Assembly (NCBI GenBank): GCA_965225735.1
Contig: CBDDBN010000026.1
Location: 248,001-312,000 of the forward strand
Direction: 5' to 3'
From: Denitrobaculum sp965225735
GTDB taxonomy: Bacteria; Pseudomonadota; Alphaproteobacteria; Kiloniellales; Kiloniellaceae
Length of the DNA stretch: 64,000 nucleotides
The notes below the pieces were generated by a model, which saw nothing but the letters and a program-made list of their open reading frames with translations, had not been told where the DNA came from and ran no database searches. The position numbers and the translations under genes were made by a program. The stretch's first letter is position 1; every line of letters starts with the position of its first letter. Below, one piece after another: positions 45,355 through 53,086 of the stretch.

Positions 45355-46863
45355 ATGACCGACAATGGATCCTTCGTCCTCTCGCCAGGCGAACTCACAC
45401 TGAACGACATCCGTATGCTGTGGATGGGGAACCAGCCTTTGTCCCTGTCGCCCGACTGTGCGGGGGCCATAGACCGCTCGGCGGAAACCGTGGCCGCGGT
45501 CCTGCGCGAAGGGCGTACGGTTTACGGCGTAAACACCGGCTTTGGCGTACTGGCCAGAACCTCGATCCCCAACGACCAAGTCGCAGAGCTGCAGCGGCGG
45601 CTGGTTTTATCACACAGTGCGGGGGTCGGCGCCCCCCTCTCGGACCGGGTGGTCCGCCTGATCCTTCTGCTGAAGATCAACGCGCTGGCGCGCGGATTTT
45701 CCGGTATCCGGCGCGAGGTCATCGACCGGCTGATCGCACTGTTCAACGCTCAAGCCTACCCGGTCATTCCGGCGAAAGGCTCTGTGGGCGCTTCCGGAGA
45801 TCTGGCGCCCCTGGCCCACCTCTCGGGCGTCCTGCTTGGGGTTGGTCAGGTCAGGCTCCAAGGCCGGACTCTGGACGCGGACGAGGCCCTGGCTGAATTG
45901 GGACTGGCGCCACTTGAACTCGCGGCCAAGGAGGGTCTAGCCCTGTTGAACGGCACACAGGTCTCGACAGCACTGGCACTGGAAGGCCTGTTCCTTACAG
46001 AGCAAGTTTTCGATGCGGCCATCATCGCCGGAGCCATGTCGGTGGACGCTGCCCTTGGCAGCGACACGCCCTTCGACCCGCGTATTCATGAGCTTCGGGG
46101 ACAGGAAGGACAGATCGAGGTTGCCGCCCGCCTCCGCGAACTGCTGGCGGACAGCCAGATTCGCGACTCGCATCTTTCCTGCGATCGTGTCCAGGATCCC
46201 TACTGCCTGCGCTGTCAGCCGCAGGTGATGGGCGCCGCTCTCGACGTGATGCATCAAGCCGAAAAAATCCTCACGCGCGAGGCCAATGCCGTCTCGGACA
46301 ATCCCCTGGTGTTTGCCGATACAGGCGAAATTCTCTCCGGCGGCAACTTTCACGCGGAACCCGTTGCGATGGCGGCCGATATGCTGGCGCTCGCAATTGC
46401 GGAAATCGGGGCCATTTCCGAGCGCAGGATCGCACTGCTCACCGACGCGACCATGAGCAGCCTGCCGGCTTTTCTGGTGGCGGAGCCGGGCCTCAATTCC
46501 GGCTTTATGATCGCCCATGTGACGGCCGCGGCACTGGCAAGCGAAAACAAGTGCTTAGCCCATCCCGCCAGTGTCGACAGCCTGCCGACTTCGGCCAATC
46601 AGGAGGACCACGTAAGCATGGCCACGCATGCTGCCAGGCGCCTCGGAACGATGCTGGAAAACAGTGGTTATATTGTCGCGACAGAGCTTCTCGCGGCCGC
46701 ACAAGGACTCGACCTGCGCCAACCTCTGGTAAGCAGCCCTAAATTGACAAATCATCTACAACTCATACGTAAATCGGTGCCGTTCTTAGACAACGATCGA
46801 CAGATCGGCAGAGATATCGAAACAATTCAAAGTCTTATTCTTTACCGCAGCTTTTGCCTATGA
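45355..46863 (+). CDS. hutH: Histidine ammonia-lyase
   Basis: The 502-residue product carries the MIO prosthetic-group tripeptide A146-S147-G148 in KGSVGASGDLAPLAHLSG, and matches HutH along its length (YGVNTGFGVLARTSI, GLALLNGTQVSTALAL, DRVQDPYCLRCQPQVMG). It removes ammonia from histidine to form urocanate, the substrate of the HutU encoded at 10024. The ATG at 45355 starts after the operator; an upstream TTG is the promoter's -35 region. The gene is alone here; no other hut gene lies beside it. Control by HutC is inferred from the operator. Confidence 0.96.
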   Translation: MTDNGSFVLSPGELTLNDIRMLWMGNQPLSLSPDCAGAIDRSAETVAAVLREGRTVYGVNTGFGVLARTSIPNDQVAELQRRLVLSHSAGVGAPLSDRVVRLILLLKINALARGFSGIRREVIDRLIALFNAQAYPVIPAKGSVGASGDLAPLAHLSGVLLGVGQVRLQGRTLDADEALAELGLAPLELAAKEGLALLNGTQVSTALALEGLFLTEQVFDAAIIAGAMSVDAALGSDTPFDPRIHELRGQEGQIEVAARLRELLADSQIRDSHLSCDRVQDPYCLRCQPQVMGAALDVMHQAEKILTREANAVSDNPLVFADTGEILSGGNFHAEPVAMAADMLALAIAEIGAISERRIALLTDATMSSLPAFLVAEPGLNSGFMIAHVTAAALASENKCLAHPASVDSLPTSANQEDHVSMATHAARRLGTMLENSGYIVATELLAAAQGLDLRQPLVSSPKLTNHLQLIRKSVPFLDNDRQIGRDIETIQSLILYRSFCL

Positions 46864-46988
46864 TTTAGAGTTGTGATAATCTGTTTCATTATCAGTTTAC
46901 GTTGTCAGTAATGGTTCGTCCTGACTCTTACACGTAGACGCTCGCGATAGTTGAGGCTATATTTCCATTAATAGGGAATCACTTTGGT

Positions 46989-47010
46989 CCAATAAAAATA
47001 CCAATATTGG
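46989..47010. promoter_or_regulatory. Possible operator upstream of the MarR-family gene
   Basis: CCAATA (46989-46994) is mirrored by TATTGG (47005-47010), and the right half is itself the 10-bp palindrome CCAATATTGG. MarR regulators often bind such palindromes next to their own gene. The call rests on symmetry and location only. Confidence 0.35.
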
Positions 47011-47061
47011 GATAGGAGTGTTTCTTTTAGCGATGGAAATCGGATACCGAAGGTAAGAAAA

Positions 47062-47523
47062 TTGAGTATTTTGCCGGCGTCAACTGAAGAAAAATCTGAA
47101 GATTCGCAGGAGCAGTTTGTGCTTGACCAACAGATCAGCCATTTGCTCCGTCGCGCACACCAGCGTGCCTCTGCGATCTTCTTGTCAATCCTGGGTGAAC
47201 ACCAGATTACACCCACCCAGTTCTTTGCAATGGCCCGATTGCACGAAAAAGGGCAACTCTCGCAGAACAAGCTTGGCCGCTATGCCGCGATGGATCCCGC
47301 GACGATCCAGGGCGTCATTCGCCGTCTGCATGAGCGAGGCATGATCGAGCGTATTCCAGATTCCACGGACCGCCGCCGCATGGTGTTGAGTCTGTCTCCC
47401 TTGGGACACAAGACAGTGGAAGAACTTCTGGCGGGTGCGAAACGGGTCGACAACGAGATTCTCGGTCCGCTCTCGGAAGAAGAGCGCGCGCAGTTTTTGA
47501 ATCTGGTCAAAAAAGTTATCTAA
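47062..47523 (+). CDS. MarR-family transcriptional regulator
   Basis: The 153-residue product has the winged helix-turn-helix layout of MarR: a dimerisation helix (LDQQISHLLRRAHQRASAIF), the recognition region LGRYAAMDPATIQGVIRRLHERG and the wing RIPDSTDRRRMVLSLSPLG. It starts at TTG 47062, with AAGG 8 bases upstream. It probably represses or activates a nearby gene in response to a small phenolic or carboxylic ligand; the target may be the ferredoxin-NADP reductase gene or itself. The region before it is AT-rich. Confidence 0.88.
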   Translation: MSILPASTEEKSEDSQEQFVLDQQISHLLRRAHQRASAIFLSILGEHQITPTQFFAMARLHEKGQLSQNKLGRYAAMDPATIQGVIRRLHERGMIERIPDSTDRRRMVLSLSPLGHKTVEELLAGAKRVDNEILGPLSEEERAQFLNLVKKVI

Positions 47524-47861
47524 AGCACGATCGGCACAATCCGGATTCCATTTTCTCCGCTGGTTGTGCATTCGCGACAAGTCTGCAGAGTAATACCAAA
47601 GCTTGTCGGCGTTCGAATGGGGATCGAGCGCAGTGCTCTGCGTGATTTCTCTCTTTACCGGCGGCTCCATCTGAGCTAGCTGGTAAGTCAAAGATCAAGA
47701 CCTTGGTCAAGGGCAGCCGTTCGTCGGCTGCCCTTGTCAGGTTGAGTTCTCTTGCTGACGACCGACCTGCTCTCCAGATTCTCCGCCGCCGGTTCCCGAT
47801 AGGTGGCGTAGAAGCGGCAAGGCCGGTCCTGATCAACCCCGGTTTTGAGTAGAGACGCACA
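47524..47861. other. Intergenic region between the MarR and ferredoxin-NADP reductase genes, with a perfect hairpin
   Basis: CAAGGGCAGCCG and CGGCTGCCCTTG (47708-47736) form a perfect 12-bp stem with a 5-base loop. It probably ends the MarR transcript, although no strong T-run follows on the plus strand. The remaining sequence contains no supported gene and should hold the reductase promoter. Confidence 0.5.
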
Positions 47862-48893
47862 ATGTCAAACGCCGCGATCGATACCGACGTCGTCATCATC
47901 GGTGCAGGGCCCGTTGGCCTCTTCGCCGTGTTCGAGCTCGGCTTGCTCGACCTAAAATGCCATCTCGTCGATATTCTCGACCGGCCCGGCGGACAGTGCG
48001 CGGAACTCTATCCGGAAAAACCCATCTACGATATCCCGGCCTTGCCGATGTGTACCGGCCAGGAACTGACCGATCGTCTGATCGAGCAGATCACGCCCTT
48101 CTCGCCCGAGTTCCATTACGGGCAGATGGCCGAGAAACTTGAAAAGATGGACGATGGCCGCTGGCGCCTGACAACCGATATCGGAACGGTTCTGCAGGCG
48201 CCCGTCGTAGTGATCGCAGCCGGCGGCGGCAGCTTCGTGCCCAAGAAACCACCGATCAAGGGCATCGAGGCTTACGAAGGCACATCCGTTCACTACGCCG
48301 TGCGCAAGATGGAGCAGTTCCGCGGCAAAAACATACTGATTGCCGGCGGCGGCGACTCAGCGCTGGATTGGACGATCAACCTTCAGCCACTGGCCACCAA
48401 AATGGCGCTTGTTCACCGACGGGACGATTTCCGTGCTGCACCGGACTCCGTCAACAAGATGCGTGACCTCGTGGCGAACGGCGATATGAATCTGCACATC
48501 GCTCAAGTCTCCTCTTTACATGGCGACAATGGCCAGCTCGAGGGGATCACGCTCAAGAACAAGGAACAGGGCGAGTTTCAGGTCGAATGTGACACCCTGC
48601 TCGCCTTCTACGGCCTGACAATGAAATTGGGGCCAGTCGCCGAATTCGGCCTGAATCTGCATGAAAACCTGATCCCGGTCGACACCGAGAAGTTCGAAAC
48701 CAGCGAGCCCGGCATCTTTGCCATCGGCGACATCAACTGGTATCCGGGCAAGCTGAAACTGATCCTCTCCGGCTTCCATGAGGCGGCGCTGATGTCCCAG
48801 CAGGCTTTCCGGATCATCCATCCTGATCAGAAACTGCGCTTCCAGTACACGACCTCCAGCTCGAGCCTGCAGCAGAAACTGGGCGTGTCTTAA
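47862..48893 (+). CDS. Ferredoxin-NADP+ reductase, type 2 (thioredoxin-reductase-like)
   Basis: The 343-residue flavoprotein has an FAD motif (VIIGAGPVGLFAVFELG), the type-2 FNR segment DILDRPGGQCAELYPEKPIYDIP (broken here at DIPALP), the NADP motif GGGDSALDWTINL and the FAD-closing AIGDINWYPGKLKLIL. It lacks the CxxC redox pair of true thioredoxin reductases, which identifies it as a type-2 ferredoxin (flavodoxin) reductase. It transfers electrons between NADPH and ferredoxin. It stands alone, followed by a terminator. Confidence 0.92.
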   Translation: MSNAAIDTDVVIIGAGPVGLFAVFELGLLDLKCHLVDILDRPGGQCAELYPEKPIYDIPALPMCTGQELTDRLIEQITPFSPEFHYGQMAEKLEKMDDGRWRLTTDIGTVLQAPVVVIAAGGGSFVPKKPPIKGIEAYEGTSVHYAVRKMEQFRGKNILIAGGGDSALDWTINLQPLATKMALVHRRDDFRAAPDSVNKMRDLVANGDMNLHIAQVSSLHGDNGQLEGITLKNKEQGEFQVECDTLLAFYGLTMKLGPVAEFGLNLHENLIPVDTEKFETSEPGIFAIGDINWYPGKLKLILSGFHEAALMSQQAFRIIHPDQKLRFQYTTSSSSLQQKLGVS

Positions 48894-48926
48894 AACCCAG
48901 GTCGTTTCCCGACTGGTATTGCAAAG

Positions 48927-48957
48927 CAGGGCCGCGATCAGGCCCTGTTTTCGTTTA
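48927..48957 (+). terminator. Rho-independent terminator of the ferredoxin-NADP reductase gene
   Basis: CAGGGCC and GGCCCTG form a perfect 7-bp stem with a 7-base loop, followed by TTTTCGTTT. It lies 34 bases after the stop and just before the TetR operator. Confidence 0.85.
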
Positions 48958-48964
48958 TTGACGA

Positions 48965-48984
48965 AGTAGAACGTTCGTTTTACT
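48965..48984. promoter_or_regulatory. Candidate TetR operator
   Basis: AGTAGAACG and CGTTTTACT are inverted repeats (8 of 9 positions) around a 2-base centre. The site ends 9 bases before the start of the TetR gene, a position consistent with self-repression of the operon. Confidence 0.55.
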
Positions 48985-48993
48985 TTCCGCTTC

Positions 48994-49551
48994 ATGACGG
49001 AAACCAAAGACAGGATCGCGGCGCGCCTGGAGGTGAGCTTCGCCCAGCAGGGCTTTGCGGAGCCCGGCATCGATGCTCTGCGCGAAGACGCAGATGTCAG
49101 CCTGCGCACGCTCTACAAGCACTTCCCCTCGCGCGAAGAGATGGTGCGCGGCGCACTGGAGTACCGCAACCGCCGCTACCTGGATCACCTGGCCGAGGAT
49201 CCAAGACCCAATCCGGATGTGCTAGATCTCTTTCACCGGCTTGGGAGCTGGCTTGAAAGCAGCGGCAATAACGGATGCCTGTTTCTGAATGCGCTGGCGG
49301 CTCATCCCGGCAGCGACATGGTGCGTGAAATCGCCGAAGCCCATAAGACGTCCGTTCAGAGAGTCTTTTCTCAACGTTTGGCATCGGCGGCACCCAGCCT
49401 CTCCAAAAGCAAGCGGCAATCACTCGCCGACGCCCTGGTGACGATCCACGAGGGGCAAGTCATGACCTCGATTGTGAAGGGGCCAGAGGCGGCAACAAAA
49501 ACAGCTGTTGCCCTTGCACGGACTCTCTTGAAAGCGGAAGGAATCCTATGA
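48994..49551 (+). CDS. TetR-family transcriptional regulator
   Basis: The 185-residue product has an N-terminal DNA-binding domain (ETKDRIAARLEVSFAQQGFA, then LREDADVSLRTLYKHFPSREEM) and a C-terminal ligand domain. It overlaps the oxidoreductase gene by 4 bases (ATGA), and should repress the three-gene operon until an unknown effector appears. The start is supported by the DNA-binding helix beginning within 10 residues. Confidence 0.9.
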   Translation: MTETKDRIAARLEVSFAQQGFAEPGIDALREDADVSLRTLYKHFPSREEMVRGALEYRNRRYLDHLAEDPRPNPDVLDLFHRLGSWLESSGNNGCLFLNALAAHPGSDMVREIAEAHKTSVQRVFSQRLASAAPSLSKSKRQSLADALVTIHEGQVMTSIVKGPEAATKTAVALARTLLKAEGIL

Positions 49552-50648
49552 CGGCGATCCCTGAGACGATGGCAGCCGTTCTGCTGACCGGTCACGGCGG
49601 CTTGGACAAGCTGGATTATCGTGAAGACGTGCCTGTACCGAAACCCAGGCCGGACGAGGTTCTCATCCGGATCGCGGCGGCGGGCGTGAACAACACCGAC
49701 ATCAATACCCGAACGGCCTGGTACTCCAAAGCGGTCGAACAAGGCACCAACAGCGGTGGCGCCGGCGGCTTCGATCAGGCCGACGATGCCGACGCCAGCT
49801 GGTCCGGTACGCCCCTCACCTTTCCGCGTATCCAGGGCGCGGACGTCTGCGGCCATATCGCGGCAGTCGGGGCAGACGTAGACGCGGCCCGGATTGGGGA
49901 GCGGGTGCTGGTACGCAACATGCTGCGCCATTACGTCGACTACCGGCCCTATGAATGCTGGACCATTGGATCGGAAATGGATGGCGGCTTCGCTCAGTTT
50001 GCCGTGGCGCCGGCGCGCGAGACTCATACCGTCAACTGCGACTGGTCGAATGCGGAGCTGGCCTCTGTCCCCTGTGCCTATTCCACGGCGGAGAACATGC
50101 TCCACCGCGCCCGGGTGGGGACCGAACGGGTGCTGGTCACCGGTGCCTCCGGAGGTGTCGGTTCTGCCGCCGTACAGCTGGCCAAACGCCGCGGCGCGGA
50201 GGTTATCGCCATTGCCGCCCAGTCAAAAGCCGCCGAAGTGAAAAGCCTCGGCGCAGACCGGGTGATCGACCGTAACGCCGATCTGCTGGCGGAGCTGGGC
50301 CGCGAGAGCGTCGACGTTGTGATCGATCTGGTTGCGGGCGAAAACTGGCCGACTTTTCTCGAACTTCTCGTGCGTGGCGGCCGCTACGCGACAGCTGGGG
50401 CCATCGCTGGCCCCCTGGCCCAGATCGATGTGCGAACACTCTATTTGAAGGACCTGACACTCTTTGGCTGCACCTTCCAGGAAGACGAGGTGTTCGAAAA
50501 CCTGATCGCCTACATCGAACGCAGTGAGATCCGCCCGGTCGTCGCCGAGACCTATCCGCTGGACGCTATCGCCCAGGCTCAGGAAGATTTTCTTGCCAAG
50601 AAACACACTGGCAAGCTGGTCCTGATCCCGCCACGGTCTGCGCCATGA
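49548..50648 (+). CDS. Medium-chain (quinone oxidoreductase-like) alcohol dehydrogenase
   Basis: The 366-residue product has the MDR fold: a GroES-like N-terminal domain (GRVNNTD-type stretch AAGVNNTDIN, then RIQGADVCGHIAAVG) and the nucleotide-binding motif VLVTGASGGVGSAAVQLA. An unusual insertion at about 62-90 (Gly/Ser/Asp-rich) separates the first strands. The catalytic zinc ligands are not complete, so it is likely a zinc-independent NADPH oxidoreductase. It lies between, and overlaps by 4 bases, the TetR and enolase-superfamily genes, so all three should act on one substrate. Confidence 0.88.
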   Translation: MTAIPETMAAVLLTGHGGLDKLDYREDVPVPKPRPDEVLIRIAAAGVNNTDINTRTAWYSKAVEQGTNSGGAGGFDQADDADASWSGTPLTFPRIQGADVCGHIAAVGADVDAARIGERVLVRNMLRHYVDYRPYECWTIGSEMDGGFAQFAVAPARETHTVNCDWSNAELASVPCAYSTAENMLHRARVGTERVLVTGASGGVGSAAVQLAKRRGAEVIAIAAQSKAAEVKSLGADRVIDRNADLLAELGRESVDVVIDLVAGENWPTFLELLVRGGRYATAGAIAGPLAQIDVRTLYLKDLTLFGCTFQEDEVFENLIAYIERSEIRPVVAETYPLDAIAQAQEDFLAKKHTGKLVLIPPRSAP

Positions 50649-51766
50649 AAATCGAGAAGATCGAGGTTTATCAGCTCGACCTGCCCTACAGCGGTGGCAC
50701 CTACAAACTCTCCGGCGGTCGCGAGTACACCAGCTTCGATGCGACCTTCGTTCGTGTGGTCGCTGACGACGGAACCGATGGCTGGGGTGAAAGCACACCC
50801 TTCGGCAGCAGCTACATCGCCGCGCACGCCCTCGGCGTCCGCGCGGGTATAGCCGAAATCGCGCCGCATCTTCTGGGACGTGATCCGCGGCACCTCGACC
50901 GGATAAACGAGGCGATGGATGCGGCGCTTCTCGGCCACAATCATGCAAAGACCCCGATTGACGTCGCTTGTTGGGATCTCTTTGGCAAATCCGTAGATAT
51001 GCCAGTGTGCGACCTGCTCGGAGGAAGGACCGGTTTTCGCATGCCGACGATCTCTTCCATCTACGCCGGCGCCCCGGAGGAAATGCGCGCCCGCGTCGCC
51101 GAGCACCGGGCGCGCGGTTACCGGGGACACTCGATCAAGATCGGCGCGCTGGACAGCGAAGGCGGTCCGACGCTGGACGCGGAACGGATCCGAGCCTGCC
51201 TTGCAGACCGCCAGACCGGCGAGTTTTTTCTGGTCGATGCCAATGGCGGCCTTGTCCCGGAAACGGCCCTGCGCATGCTGGCGCTGCTCCCGGCAGGTCT
51301 CGACTTTGTCCTGGAAGCGCCTTGCGCGACCTGGCACGAAACTCTCTCGCTGCGCCGGCGCTGCAAGGTCCCCATCTTTCTAGATGAATTGGCGCAGAGT
51401 GACGAAGACATTGTCCGCCTGATCGCAGATGACGCTGCGGACGGAATAGGGCTGAAGATATCGAAAAACGGAGGGCTGACCCACGGACGCCGGCAACGCG
51501 ATATCTGCATGGGCGCGGGTTTGAGCATCAGTGTTCAGGACACCGTCGGCTCGGCGATCGCCTTCGCAGGCATTGTGCATCTCGGCCAAAGCGTACCGGA
51601 ACGCCACCTGCGGTGCATTCTCGATTGCCGGGACATGATCACCATCGAAACCGCGGATTTCGACGCAGCGCTAGAAGCTGGCGGTGTGATCGCACCAGAG
51701 CTGCCCGGCCTGGGAGTCGCCCCCAAACTGGACGTGCTAGGTAAGCCGGCCGCTGTTTACCAATAG
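50645..51766 (+). CDS. Enolase-superfamily enzyme (mandelate racemase/muconate lactonizing type)
   Basis: The 373-residue product has a capping domain followed by a modified barrel. The metal ligands appear as D in LVDANGGL, E in LEAPCATW and D/E in FLDELAQSDED, and the general base Lys lies in LKISKNGGLT. The first Lys of the usual KxK motif is replaced: the strand reads HSIKIG, so only the second Lys remains. Members abstract a proton next to a carboxylate to racemise, epimerise or dehydrate. The altered motif argues against simple racemisation. The substrate is unknown. Confidence 0.87.
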   Translation: MKIEKIEVYQLDLPYSGGTYKLSGGREYTSFDATFVRVVADDGTDGWGESTPFGSSYIAAHALGVRAGIAEIAPHLLGRDPRHLDRINEAMDAALLGHNHAKTPIDVACWDLFGKSVDMPVCDLLGGRTGFRMPTISSIYAGAPEEMRARVAEHRARGYRGHSIKIGALDSEGGPTLDAERIRACLADRQTGEFFLVDANGGLVPETALRMLALLPAGLDFVLEAPCATWHETLSLRRRCKVPIFLDELAQSDEDIVRLIADDAADGIGLKISKNGGLTHGRRQRDICMGAGLSISVQDTVGSAIAFAGIVHLGQSVPERHLRCILDCRDMITIETADFDAALEAGGVIAPELPGLGVAPKLDVLGKPAAVYQ

Positions 51767-51776
51767 CGACGCAGCA

Positions 51777-53006
51777 TCAAGACCTGGGTTCCCGGAATCG
51801 GCCTTCCTCTGCGCGCCGAACCGTGCCTTCCATTTCGGCGCGGCGTCTCTCAGGATCAAGCCTCTCGCCAAGCATCTCAAGCCGGAGTCCATCCGTCTTG
51901 ATCGCCGGCAGCCCGGCCTTTTGTAGTCCCGCATAGCGCGCCGTGAGGGCCTGCTTCTTGCGCACCTGATGAGGCTGAAAGTCGTCGAACTGGCGGGGTG
52001 TAATTTCGTCCCCCAAGGTCAGGTCTCCGGCCTGGGCTGCATCGGCGGCAAGCGCTTCGCCCGCCGGCGAACGGACAATAATCCCGTTGAAGCCAGCATC
52101 CTCCCCCACCGGGCTGCCGCCTGGCCAGACATCCGCGGCGGCTACATCCGCAGCCTCGCCGAGCGGATCGGGACAGAGCTTGCAACGGGTCTCCAGCTGC
52201 CAACCGCTCTCGTCCGCCCAAAGTTCGTCGTAGGTCTTCTCGAAAGCTCGCCCATCGCGGGTCTCTACGCGCGTGCGGCCCGGGTTGCCAAAGCCTCGAT
52301 GTCGAAACAGAGTCAGTTCCTCCTCGGCGATATCGAACTCCGCCAGAAGATCCTGCGACTTTTTCAGGCGCGACTGGCCGCCACAGACCATGGCAAGCCG
52401 ATAGCGGCAGAGTTCGTCAACCCGCGGATCGCTTTTCGAGAGATTGTGAATCGCGTTGAGATCGCAGGGCTTGGCGATCACCCCAAAGGGCTCGTTCTCT
52501 TCGAGCGCCTTCATGAAACCCGCCAGAGGAGCTGCCGGCGCATAGCGAGAGCCTGAGGCGGACACCACATCCTCCGGGGTGCGGCTCATGGTCCAGCGGC
52601 TCAGCATTGGCTGCTCCGGATCCGCCTCCACCTGCAGAACGAATGCGACCTTATCCGACTTTACCAATTGCAAACCGAGCGCTGTTAGCGCACCGCCGGC
52701 GGCCGCCCGGAAGCGAACATCAGGATTTCCCGCCCAGGCAAAGCGCATCGAACTATGATGCCCCCAGACCAGATCCGTCTCGCCCTCGCCCAATTCACGG
52801 GGCGACACGCTTACGCCCGGACAGGCGGCAAGCAGTTGAGCCTCTTCTTTCGGGGAGAAACCATCGGAAGGCGCCGGCCTGAGAGAACCGTATTCGGTCA
52901 TCTCCATAGACACACGCCCGTCAGTAACAGCCTCGCAAAGACCACAGCCTATGCACAGACCGGAAGTCACCACTTCAGCAATCGATTTCGCGGTCTTTTC
53001 GGTCAT
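51777..53006 (-). CDS. FrhB/FdhB-family iron-sulfur flavoprotein (coenzyme F420 hydrogenase beta-like)
   Basis: The 409-residue product opens with a CIGCGLC cluster-binding motif (C18, C21, C24) and carries the FrhB N domain (RFRAAAGGALTALGLQLV) and FrhB C domain with a second cysteine group CKLCPDPLGEAADVAAADVW. It should bind FAD and a 4Fe-4S cluster. F420 is not expected in most alphaproteobacteria, so another electron partner such as ferredoxin is likely. It is convergent with the enolase gene (10 bases between the stops) and 80 bases downstream of cysNC on the same strand, without a clear link to either. Confidence 0.85.
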   Translation of the reverse strand: MTEKTAKSIAEVVTSGLCIGCGLCEAVTDGRVSMEMTEYGSLRPAPSDGFSPKEEAQLLAACPGVSVSPRELGEGETDLVWGHHSSMRFAWAGNPDVRFRAAAGGALTALGLQLVKSDKVAFVLQVEADPEQPMLSRWTMSRTPEDVVSASGSRYAPAAPLAGFMKALEENEPFGVIAKPCDLNAIHNLSKSDPRVDELCRYRLAMVCGGQSRLKKSQDLLAEFDIAEEELTLFRHRGFGNPGRTRVETRDGRAFEKTYDELWADESGWQLETRCKLCPDPLGEAADVAAADVWPGGSPVGEDAGFNGIIVRSPAGEALAADAAQAGDLTLGDEITPRQFDDFQPHQVRKKQALTARYAGLQKAGLPAIKTDGLRLEMLGERLDPERRRAEMEGTVRRAEEGRFREPRS

Positions 53007-53086
53007 GAGTTGCCGGCACTCCTGAGGCTAGAATTGAGCGTCGAAGCCTCCAATGATGCGGCAACAAGGTCAATGATGAAGTCTCA

